Assembly (NCBI GenBank): GCA_024500155.1
Contig: CM044857.1
Location: 4,962,501 to 5,026,500, forward strand
Reading direction: 5' to 3'
DNA: 64,000 nucleotides
Origin: Chenopodium formosanum
Lineage: Eukaryota > Streptophyta > Magnoliopsida > Caryophyllales > Amaranthaceae
Shown: positions 32,662 to 42,886 of the stretch, one piece after another
Position numbering within the stretch: the first letter of the stretch is position 1
Layout of the letters: every line of letters starts with the position of its first letter
The notes under the pieces: generated by a model
What the model saw: only the letters and a program-made list of their open reading frames with translations
What the model was told of the DNA's origin: nothing
Database searches by the model: none
Made by a program: the position numbers and the translations under genes

Positions 32662-35457
32662 ATGTAAGTTTTATTCAAAATTAACTCGGTTTTTGCTAAA
32701 TTATGCGTTCTTTGTTCACGAATTTTCTGAAAATTCGAATATGTTCTTGCTTAATTCGCTTCGTTTGTTGAATTTTATGCCTTGAACTTGCTTGATTATG
32801 CTTATGCATTGCCTTGGGAGTGTTTTGAGACTTGTTTGACTCAATTTGGTGAAGAAATGAGCAATTCACCATTGTTGGACCTCTTGAGGTCGTGAAGAAC
32901 AATGTGATCCGTTCTTTGTGTTTTTACTAGTTCTTCTTGTACAATTTGTCACAATATTTGTCATAGAAATTGTTTGGTTGCTCGAAAATGCTGATTATGC
33001 TTATGTTGAATTTGTGCTCTGTTTTAGTACTACGTACTCCATTTTTGCGAACATAGTATCATGTGGCTAGGCAAACCTTAGATACTATAGAGCCTTAATC
33101 TTTATTATTTGCATAATATAGCATAGTTAGGCAACGCGGCTCTGGTTCTCAGTCGAGGGACACACGCCAGGAGGACGAGCCCGTCAGCGAGGGTGAGGAC
33201 CCCTCTACTAGACTTGGACCTTTTCCAGAGTGGGATGAGCACACTCTTTTCTTTTCTCCCGAGCACCATATTTCCGAGCGGGTGCGACGCGGACTCATCA
33301 GCGGGAGAACTCGCAGTCATGGTTCTGGCAACAACGTCATTGGTACGCTATACAAAGCGTACTTCAGTAAAGACGAGGCGTTGCGACAGCTGTGGGAGTC
33401 CTGTGGGTTGACTCCCCTCTTTCGGGCTACTCAGGCCATGTACTCCTATGATGGGGGTAACCTCGTCGTTCGAGCTTTGGTGGAGTTCTTTTGGGACACC
33501 ACCAACACCTTTCACTTTCCCTGGGGTGAGATGATGGTCACTCCTGCCGACTTCAGTCTCATCACAGGTTTGGAGTTTCGTTCTTCTCCACTGTCGTTTG
33601 ACAGTGATATTACTGTCTACTCACCGATGGTTTCGGAGTTATTGTGTCTGATTGCTGTTCGGCCCCGTGCCGAGGCTCAGCCGGGACAGCTTAGTTCCCG
33701 GTGCATCCGCCGTTCCACCTTGGTAGCGGCTTTCGAGGATGATGCAACCACTCGCGAGCAGCGGGTGCACATCTTTGTTCTTATTTTGCTGTCAGGGACG
33801 TTTTCTCCTAACAAGGGTAGACGAGTGCTCCTCTACTACCTGAGAGCTGTTCACGACCTTCCTCTGGTCGGGACATATGACTGGGCCAGCTTGGCCTATG
33901 CTGACTTTCTTCTGGGCCTGCGACGTTCCTGCCGTCACAGGGCCTTGTCTGGAGAGGTCGCACTTTCCAGTTTCTGAAGGGTCGTAGAGGTATATTTCTA
34001 TCCTTTAGAAATTAGCTATAGACTTGTGCAAGCATTTGCTGACTTTTCCTTATCTATGTAGATTTGGTTCTACGAGTACTTCCCCTCGCTTGCGCTAGTG
34101 AGACCTTCACCTCGCGAGCTCCCCATTGGTGCTGGTTGGGGAGGTCGCACTGGCCAGGTTGAGACTGCACGTATTCGAGATCTGATCCTGTCGATAAATT
34201 CTCATGAACACTTATTTTTTTATACTACCCTTTTTAGTGCATTTATCTTACATAGCTGTTTTGTAGGAGCCCGACGTGGTATACCGACCATGGGCTGATT
34301 TGGCTATACCTGTGCTGGCCGCGCGGTATACTACTGAGCGTCGTTATTTTCAGGGGACGTATGACGCTACAGTGTATCTTGGCGAGAGATAGCTATTCAA
34401 CACTCCTCGGATGTTTTTGTCGTCCCTGCTTACTCGCCTCAACATATGTTTCACGAGGCGTTGATGCGTGACTGCGCGAGTCGGTCGTCTCCTGGCACTC
34501 CCTGGCGGTCACATGTCCATTTGGAGCAGAGTTACGAGGATGACTTGCTGCCTTCGCTAGCGCCGGCCCCTGTTTATTCTGAGGAGGCAGCGGTATGCTT
34601 AGTTTTTTATTTTTCTTTAAGTAGCCCCCAAGTGAATTCTGATCATTTAAATTTTGTCAGGCTGGGCCTAGAGAGTTCGTCCTTCCGAGGATGTCTATCT
34701 ATTACCAGGGCACGTTCGGACCAATCGAGGAGATGATTCCTCCAGCCCCCGAGGATCAACGTTTTGTGGAGCGTTCCATTCCTCGTCACCAGACTCGGGT
34801 GAGCTTATCTATTTTCTTACTTTTGTATTTGTTCCGTATTATCACTGACTTTATTCCTTTGACAGTTTTCTCGCGAGGTGGTGACAGCTATGGCGAGGTG
34901 TATAGACGCCTTTCGCAGCTAGCTCGTGAGGTTACGGAACCGAGCTACCTGTCGGGGGAACGACGTTGAGGAGGTATCTCTCTTGTCTTTCTTTTGTATC
35001 ACCTTTCATTATATTCTTTCCTTGGTGTCTGACTTGATTTACCTTTGCAGGGATAGCCTATTCCTTCACCCCGCACTCGGTCGAGACCCAAGGTTAGGAG
35101 AGAGCCGAGTAGATCTGGCTTAAGGCGTCGCCGCAGTTTTGACAGCGGTCGAGGTGGCCGGTCTGAGGCTGCTCCAACCCCGCTTCTTCACCTGAGGATG
35201 TCTTTGCTGGGCCGACGGGCCAAGGAGGCATGACATCGGCTCCTTCGATGGGTGGTGGGACGTACGAGGTTGGCTCGTCGTCGCAGCAGCCCTTGCAGCC
35301 TCAGCCGTTGTCGATTGGTGAGCCTGGGTAGACTGCTCCTGAGCTGAGGTTTCCACCGACTGGTGGGTCAGGAGATGGTGAGGGGCATACACCCCGGACT
35401 ACAGCGTTCTTTGATATGATGGGTGTACCTCATCATCTGCGGCCTCCGGCACCATAG
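32662..35457 (+). pseudogene. Antisense gene 1 of gypsy element 2: plant mobile domain (PMD) protein, decayed
   Basis: Exon 2 (33131-33989) encodes the start of a plant mobile domain: TLYKAYFSKDEALRQLWESC.., LVEFFWDTTNTFHFPWGEM and TPADFSLITGLEF, related to the MAIN/MAIL proteins of plants and found in many retroelements. The frame opens only if exon 1 ends in AT at 32662-32663 (CCAT|GTAAGT) and exon 2 supplies the G at 33131, so an intron splits the ATG. Later exons are inferred from GT-AG sites at 34062-about 34200, 34267-34592, 34661-34798, 34866-34973 and 35051-35457. Stops at 33975-33977 (TGA where Trp is expected), 34390-34392 and in the 34866 exon show decay. Function in the element is unknown. 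Later exon limits are approximate. Confidence 0.65.
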
Positions 35458-35847
35458 TTTGTACCTGTGCTTATTTATTTATTTTGACTTCATAGGACTT
35501 TGTCTCTTGTATTATATGACTCCCATATTGTATATACAAACTTTTTATATTAAGCTTGTTTTATCTTTGCATTTTATTTTTCATGTGCATGTGAGTGTGT
35601 GCAATTATGACTTAATTTTTGCGCAAAAATTTCCGTCATTTTTATTATCAATGGAGGGTATCCGACTTTCTCCCCCAAAAGAAAAAATGAAAAATAAAAT
35701 GATTTCGACTAAAAATAAGCCTTAGCTTAATTTAATCAAAGGCAATATGGAATGGATTTGTATATAGGGGTATTGAATAACGGGGTGTAGTATGCAAAGT
35801 CAAAGTCGAATCGAAGTCAGAAAAACGCGGTTTGCATAACGCGTAAT

Positions 35848-35945
35848 TGTCGCTGGCTTAGACGCGTTGTCGCCAAGCGTGTCCTTTTGTCGCCACGCGA
35901 CATAAGTTGTCGCCACGCGACAAGCTTGTCGTTTAGCGACAACCT
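35848..35945 (+). promoter_or_regulatory. GTCGC palindrome cluster C (second antisense gene)
   Basis: TGTCGCCACGCGACA occurs twice, at 35888-35902 and 35908-35922, 20 bp apart. It is flanked by TGTCGCT, TGTCGCC and TGTCGTTTAGCGACA. A TATA box follows at 35992-35999. Confidence 0.75.
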
Positions 35946-35991
35946 TATTTTTCCAAATCCTTTCATAATTCGAAATCTGCCAAAAATTGTT

Positions 35992-35999
35992 TATAAATA
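35992..35999 (+). promoter_or_regulatory. TATA box of the DUF7745-like antisense gene
   Basis: TTATAAATAGCCCCC, 57 bp upstream of the ATG at 36056 and 47 bp downstream of palindrome cluster C. Confidence 0.7.
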
Positions 36000-36055
36000 G
36001 CCCCCAAATCTGACGATTTCTGTATAATTCGAACAGATTAACTCAAAAATTAGTC

Positions 36056-37642
36056 ATGGCTTTAATTACGAAGAGTTTTTGTGATTTCACTTGTGAGTGG
36101 TGTCGTTCTTTAACTGCTAAGGAGAAAAGAACTTGACTTTTTCCATATGGGGGGTATTTATGGCATCAAAGGGGTAGATCTTGATATAGACTTCATTTAT
36201 ACCGCCTTAGAATATTGGGATTCTAATACTCATTGTTTTAGATTAGGCTATGATGAAATTTGCCTTTTACCAGAAGAGTTTGGTGCCATTCTAGGCTTTC
36301 CTCCATTAAATCTTGTGGTAATGCCTACGGTGAGTGAGTATTATTACAAAGATTATGAGCGTTTCCTTGACCTTAGGGGTAAAGATCTAAAAAACATAGT
36401 GCATGGAAATAATGTTGATTTAAAAGAATTTGCACGTTTTTATTTTGATAGACCACGCTCTGAATCTTTTCATGTTTATAAGAGAAGAGCTTTCCTCTTT
36501 TGCATGCTTAGCCAATATTTTCTTACTAATGGTAAAAATAATGATGGTCAAGCAATTATAATATCTGTGCTAGAACAAATTAAATCTGGGAGAAATCCAA
36601 TGCCATTAATCGTCGGAGAGACTATGCTTAGTCTTGATGAATTGAAAAAGAATCCAGAAGCACCTCTTCGAGGCTCCCCAATTTTATTACAGGTAGAAAA
36701 ATAATATTCTTAATTTCGAAAATTAATAACATATTTTTGTATAGCAATACTGATTATGTGCATTGATTTTTACAGATGTGGCTCATGGAGAGATTAGAAT
36801 TAATTACTCCTCCTGATAATATTGACAAATATACCTCCAATTGCTTTGTTCAACGAAAGAAGCGTTTCTCCTTGAAGATGGGTCGCCGAGAGTGGGGCAA
36901 AGTTTTTGCCTGTTGTGACCTCTCCATTAAATGGGTCGTTCCCTGGTGGAAGCTTGAAAAGATGATTGGTTGTAATGCCCAACCCTTTTGCCGTCTTCCT
37001 AGTTTGTCAAAATTGACCTTTTATTATCCCTGTAGAGTAAAGAGGCAATATGGGATTGCGCAAACCATTCCTACGGGAGATCGTCATCGCCCTTATGAAT
37101 TCCCGGTTTCACAAGAAGTTGACAGATTTGACAAGTATTGGTGTGGCAGGCCTTTATGGGAAGTAATTACCCAAAAGGTTCCACCTTCTTTGTCCAATGA
37201 TGTGAAGCAGTGGTTGACTGGTAGATCTCAAAAGGACTGAGCCAAAGTAGAGAAGACCAATGTGAAGACTCGCCTTGGTGACAAGAAATTTCCTGCTAAG
37301 GAACGCCTAGGTGAAAGAATTGAGTTTAAGACTCCTGTGACGCCTAAGAAGAAGAGTGCTAAAAAAGACAAAGGGAAAAGAATGGTGGACTCTACAGAAA
37401 AGAAGGTTTGGGTAGAGAAGAAGCATGGAGTTTTAGCTGTGGGAGAGAGTATCCATACTAAAATCGAATGTAGAGCCTCTAAAATATTTTTTCCGAAAAA
37501 TTTCTTCAAGTACGGAAGTCGAAAATTTTTTCCAGAATGCGCCAAAGTTGTCCAGATATTCGCAGAAAATTGGCGCTACTCATATGAGTCTGTCGCCGGA
37601 CTTTTCGCCTTGTCGTCTGGCGACGCACTTGTTGTTTGGTGA
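36056..37642 (+). pseudogene. Antisense gene 2 of gypsy element 2: DUF7745-like retroelement protein
   Basis: ATG 36056 opens 26 codons to a TGA at 36134-36136; the main frame resumes from about 36120 (ATG 36147), so a small frameshift separates them. Exon 1 (to 36692) reads ..YTALEYWDSNTHCFRLGYDE.. and ..EEFGAILGFPPL, the signature of the DUF7745 family common in plant gypsy elements and distantly like the plant mobile domain. An 83-nt GT-AG intron leads in phase to exon 2 at 36776 (MWLMERLELITPP..). TGA 37238-37240 interrupts, but the same frame runs on as a Lys-rich tail to TGA 37640-37642. Function is unknown. It faces the integrase of its own element tail to tail. Confidence 0.65.
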
Positions 37643-37645
37643 CAA
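37589..37645. promoter_or_regulatory. GTCGC motif cluster D, degenerate
   Basis: TGTCGCC, TTGTCGTCTGGCGAC and TTGTTTGGTGACAA form weaker versions of the palindromes seen in clusters A-C. They lie at the 3' end of the DUF7745-like frame. No TATA box follows; a run of TTTTTTA repeats does (37647-37685). A regulatory role is less likely here. Confidence 0.4.
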
Positions 37646-37804
37646 TTTTTTATTTTTTATTTTTTATTTTTTATTTTTTATTTTTTTGCTTTTGTCGATG
37701 CTGGGACACGAAATGTTTGATAATTAAAGTGGCCGCACCCTTTAAAGGGTTGCCTACGTATCCTTTCTTAAGGAATCAGGCCAAACGTAGCTCTCTTGAG
37801 TGTC

Positions 37805-38748
37805 CTACTCAAGTAAGTATGGGTAGTACTTCTTAAGTTGGTCAAGATTGGTCATGTTTGAGAATTCATTGCCATCCATGTCAGTTAATTGAGCTGCACC
37901 TCCTGACAAGATTGTTTTAACAATGTATGGTCCGGACCAATTGGGCCTGAATTTGCCTCTTGGATCCAAAACATTTTTCCTTAGTGCTTTTAGTACCAAG
38001 TCTCCGACCTTGATGTTTCTTGTTTTGACCTTCTTGTTGAAGTGTCTAGCCATACGGGTTTGGTAGCATTGGGTATGATGTAGAGCTTCTAGTCGTTTTT
38101 CATCAAGTAGAATTAACTCTTCATACCGTGCTCTAGTCCATTCAACTTCATCGAGTTTACTTTCTAACGCAATGCGTAGAGAAGGTATTTCTAGCTCTAC
38201 AGGATGCACGACATCCATTCCATAGACTAAGGCGAATGGCGTGTTTCCTGTTGACGTTCGAATTGACGTGCGATAACCCCAAAGTGCAAAATGGAGTTTG
38301 TCAGGCCAATCCTTGTAATTTTCTGTCATTTTCTCGATAATAGTCTTTAAATTTTCATTAGTTGCCTCAACTGCTCCATTTGCTTGAGGTCTATAAGGGG
38401 AAGAATGGTGATGTTGAATACCATACTTTTGCAACAATTCTTCACATTTGGCTTGAAAGTGAGTTCCATTGTCAGTTATCATCTCATGTGGGACTCCGTA
38501 TCGACAAATTATGTTCCTTTCGATAAAGAGTGCTACATGTTTCGCAGTGAGTTTAGCATATGATTGTGCTTCAACCCACTTTGTGAAGTAATCGATTGCT
38601 ACCAAGATGTACTCGTGACCTCCTGTTCCAGGAGGTGTGATTTTTCCGATTAAAGCAATTCCTCATGTTGAGAATGGCCATGGTGAGGTGTAGGTGTAGA
38701 GAAGAGATGGAGGAATATGTTGCAAGTTTGCATAAATTTGGCACTTAG
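37805..38748 (-). pseudogene. Integrase of gypsy element 2, C-terminal part
   Basis: The minus-strand frame from 38748 reads KCQIYAN (end of the zinc finger), then a TGA at 38665-38663 where related integrases have Trp. It continues with YFTKWVEA, MITDNGTHF and NGAVEATNE, giving the last two acidic residues of the D-D-E core, and ends at 37805 with a chromo-like C-terminal region (GPYIVK). Catalyses insertion of element DNA. The N-terminal zinc finger (CPKC) lies on the far side of copia 1 at 49252-49320, in the same frame across the CTTAG duplication, which proves the insertion. Confidence 0.88.
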
Positions 38749-40183
38749 TGAAAGGAATGGTGTCCTTCGAACAAGTGTACTATTCCGTTAGCGGGTTCAG
38801 AATTATTAGAAAGCTAATATATTCAGTAAGGTCAAGTGATCGGAATGCCTGGGTGGAGGCCGCTTCCGATCAGTAATATTAATGGATAATTAATGTTACA
38901 GCTTAATCTTGACTGAACCCTTCGGGTCACACCCAAGCATTCAACAAACCGAAACGACGAATTAATTCGGAAGGAAATAATGAGTCGACCGAGTAATATT
39001 TATTTAGACGTCGGAAATTCGAGCTTAGAGCGTCGAAACCGAGCGTCGGAAGTCGAGTCGAAAAATAGTGAAAGACGAGACGAGAAATAGTAATAAATCA
39101 ACAAAAGACCAAAATACCCCTAGCATCGGAATGCCCAAGCAAACTGAGTGCTAAGGGCGTATAGCCTAGCATGGTGGCTAGCATGCGCACCAAGCCGAGC
39201 CTAGGCTGGCTGGTGCGTGCTAGCGCACTCATGCTAGCATCGCAAGGCTAGGCGCTGCCTAGTGCGTGCTAGCATGCTAGGCGCAGCCTTGTACGCGCAA
39301 TGGCTAGCAAGCCATGCCGCAACAAGCTGCTGGAGCTAGCACGCTAGGCGCGCCAGCTCGCAACAGCTAGCAGCAGCATGGCTAGGCCATTGCTTGCTGC
39401 CTAGCAGCGCTGGCCAAGGCACAAGGCCAGCAGCAGCAGCCCGCACAAGCATACTGGGCGTGCTGGCCAGCAGCGGCTGGCAGCCCCCATGCGAGTGCTG
39501 GGCTTGCTGGGCATGCTGGGCGTGGCTGCCACGGACAGCAGCACATGGCAGCCCACCTTGGCTGCCTTGGTGCCCAAGGGTAGGTGCCATGTGGCTTGTG
39601 GTCCTTGAGTGTGTGGGGAGTGAGGTGGCCGGTTATGGGAGAGGGAGTGGTGAGCAAGTTTGGTCCCCCCCTTCTCCAAATGGTCCTCACCTAACCACTC
39701 ACATGAGCTTGCCACTTGTTGATTTATTACTAGCTTGATTATTGATTTTATTTTAGCTTTAAAATAAAATGGAAAAATCATACTATCCCACATTGATGGG
39801 AGAGTAAATGATACTCCCATCATTTCCTATAAATACCCAAGTATGGGCATTGGGAAAGATGCTTGAGTAAGAGTTGGAAAAGGCATCACAATTAGTGAAA
39901 ACCTTTGAACTCAATATTATTACTCGGGTTTTGTTGGTCGGGTCTTGCTAACTCCAAGACATTGGACCTAGTCGGTTTTGTTGGTGCGGGTGGACTTCGT
40001 TGGAGGTCTCCGTGCAAGCGGGACTTGAAGCTTTCAAGTAAGAACTCATTTGGAGCGAAGCACGCGTCAAAGGTAATTAGCTTATCTTAATCTTGTGATT
40101 ATGTTTATGGTTTTATTTATTGCGAGTGCGGTCTTGGTTTTGGGTTTGTTTCCGCGGTGAGTCGGACTCACCAAACCCCAACA
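38749..40183 (+). repeat. 5' LTR of copia 1
   Basis: TATA box TATAAATA at 39828-39835, preceded by a hairpin TGATGGGAG..CTCCCATCA (39794-39822). A block at 39160-39580 is GC-rich and dense in GCTAGC and CAGC words, unlike the AT-rich remainder. Short open frames in that block on both strands come from its composition. Confidence 0.95.
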
Positions 40184-40197
40184 GCGGTATCGGAGCC
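40184..40197 (+). other. Primer-binding site of copia 1
   Basis: GCGGTATCGGAGCC directly follows the LTR. It matches the usual copia site TGGTATCAGAGCC (initiator tRNA-Met) with two changes. Confidence 0.65.
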
Positions 40198-42886
40198 TCG
40201 CTCGTTTATTTTAAAATCATAATATTTTCAAGGTGTCATTATGGCTTATTTTTTTTCTGGTTTTAAGTTGCTAATTATATTAGTAACTCGTTTTTCAAAT
40301 TTTACCTCGTATTAGAGCTATCTTCAGCCCCCGAACCCAGATTTCGACCCAAAAATAGTGAATTTTGGGTGGAAAAGGTGTTCTGGAAATGGTTTTACCC
40401 TTTTAGGGCTCGGTTTTTTAGCCAGAAAACGACCAGAAATGCATTTTTCGAGGGATTTTTCGTTTTGACGAAAAATTTTAAGTCTTTCTAACCTTGAAAA
40501 TTGATTGCATATTTATGGTGGTTATGTAAATGGTTCTTTCCTTATTTTATATGCAATTTTAGACCACTTTAAGCATGATTACTTGGTAGTAATTGGTGCT
40601 TGAAAGTTTGGTTTTATTTTTCACATAATTGCAAATTAATTGCATTGAGTGTGAAATAGTTGTTCTTTGATGCTTCCAAGTATTAAAGATTCAATCTTTA
40701 CTTATGATAAGTGATTGAAACTTTGAGTTACTAAATTCCATGAATTTTGGTTAAACTTTGTTGATTTAATCATTTTTTAGTTGATTGGAATCATAAAGTT
40801 TAAAACTTGTGATAGAAATTGGTTTATCTTCATATTGGAAGATATAATTTTTCATGAAGTCACAAGTATTAAAGTTGGAGTCTTTATTGAACTTATGTTC
40901 ATTTTTCCAACTCCCTTTTATTTTGTCAAAATCTCAAGATTAATTTAAAGTGATTAAATTAATAGTGAGAAATGCCCTAATTTATTTTGTTACACCAAGT
41001 TAAACCAATTTTATTAAAGAATGATTCTTGGTAATAAATTTGGTTAATTGCTTTGGATGAATTATTTAAGTTGGACTTGTTATTTTTCATTTTTCCTCAA
41101 AATTGATTCTAAAATTAATTAAGAATTGATTTATAATGTCACACACAAAATTCGATAATTTTCGAAGCATTAGCATGCAACACGAGGCCTAAGAGCCCCG
41201 AGCTAGCTCTCGGCCAGCTGGGCTGCTCACGCAACCCATATGTGGCTGCCGAGGCTGCTGGGTGTTTCGTTCTTAGGTGCGTGGTGCTGTGCGTCTGTGT
41301 GTGCGAGGAAGGGCGTGGGCTGCTGCTCGCTGCCAGCCACATAGCGCACCAGCCAGCAACAAGCAGCAGCATGGCGCAGCAGCAGCATAGTGCTGTGCGC
41401 GCTGTGCGTGCTGCTTCGCTTGGCTTGGCTGGGCGTGGCGTGTGCGAGCACAAGCAGCCCATGGGCATGCTTGGTGTTGCGGGAGTGCGAATGGGTATGT
41501 TACGAGCTTGTTGTACGGTACGTACGATCCCATAATTGGCACAATAACCCCGGGTTATTAAGGCGATGCTATTTTAAAGTTAATTTTAGCATTGCTTAAT
41601 ATGTAAATAAGGGTGATTTTGGGTTCCAAGTCTTAGTGCTAGGCACTTAGACATTATGGAATACGTAATTTTGCTTAGATTGTCGTTTTAATTATTTTAA
41701 TTATTTTTATTATTTTTTTTTATTTAATTAAAATTTTGGAGGCTAGGCCTCGGGTTTTTGAGCGACATTTGCAAAATTAATTTTGACAAATATTTGGGTT
41801 CACCGACTTAATTAATTGGATTAGTTAAGATTGGATGCGGAATTTAGTGGGAGCGTCTCTTAGTTATTACCATAACCGGTTAAAACAACTTTGACTAGTT
41901 TAATTAGGCGTGTTAATTGAATTAACCACCTAGATTAATTACTAGTTCTCGCGCGGTTTTATGCATTGTTACTTGTTTGATCGTTGTAAAATGCATGGGC
42001 CATTCACAGATAGTGAATGGATGAATGGAATGTAAAATTCTCTCACAGGTTTTATGAAATGGCAACTAGTGGGGCCCGATTAGGATAGAAAATACGGACT
42101 GTGATCCGTGATGTATTTTTGTAAATCTAAATACGGTCTGCGAACCGTTGAGTATTTTTGTACCTTAATATTTAGATTAGTCCTAATCGTAGATACTAGC
42201 AATTATATTATTTGGTCAAGTCTTGAAGACGGGGTTCTTAGAAGACGAAGCCATGAAGTTGCAAAAGAAGACCTTTTGAAGACTTGAAGATCTCAAGGGG
42301 TCATGCTAGTTGCCAAGTGAATCTCTATTTATGTTTTCGATATATATTTTTATATATTTGAATTATATGTTAGATGCATGGTTAGGATTTCGAATGTTGA
42401 GATGATTAATTAAGTTCACTTAAATCAACCAACATAGAAACCCTAGGTCCCTTAAAATTGAGTAAAACTTGCCATTCCAAAACACACTTACCAACCGAAC
42501 GAGGGTAGTGATGGGCTACGCCAAAGCGAGGCATCACTACTTCTCCAAGGAATGTAAGGCATACTAGGTATGCAAGTGGTTTTGGTTATACTCAACGATA
42601 TGAGTGATGGAGTCCTAACATGTCGTGGCAAAGTGAATAAATTGTTTAGAGAGCATTGGATGCGACGATTTATTCAACCAAGAGTGGCTTGGAGCCATTA
42701 GCAAAGCGTTGCTTACCTTAGGAGATTGAGTGTTAAGACAAGCCAAAGCATGCTTAACCACTCTTTGTTTCTTTGGATCTTGGAATCGACTTATTCTCAC
42801 CAAATTGGGGACAATCTTTAATGTGTGAATAAGACGTTTTAAATAAGTTTGATTAAAATGCATGATTTCAATCTTATTTAAGTATA
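40198..42886 (+). other. Long untranslated leader of copia 1
   Basis: 2.7 kb without a credible ORF. 41160-41510 is GC-rich with GCAGCAGC-type runs, echoing the GC block of the LTR. 42090-42170 holds two near copies of AATACGG.CTG(C/T)GA.CCGT. Such a leader may carry packaging or translation-control signals; that is inference. Confidence 0.6.

Noticed and set aside
39336..39823. Overlapping Ala/Cys/Trp-rich frames on both strands, repeated at 48404-48891 and similar at 41139-41542
   Set aside because: They follow the GCTAGC/CAGC-rich composition of the copia 1 LTR and leader and match no protein family.
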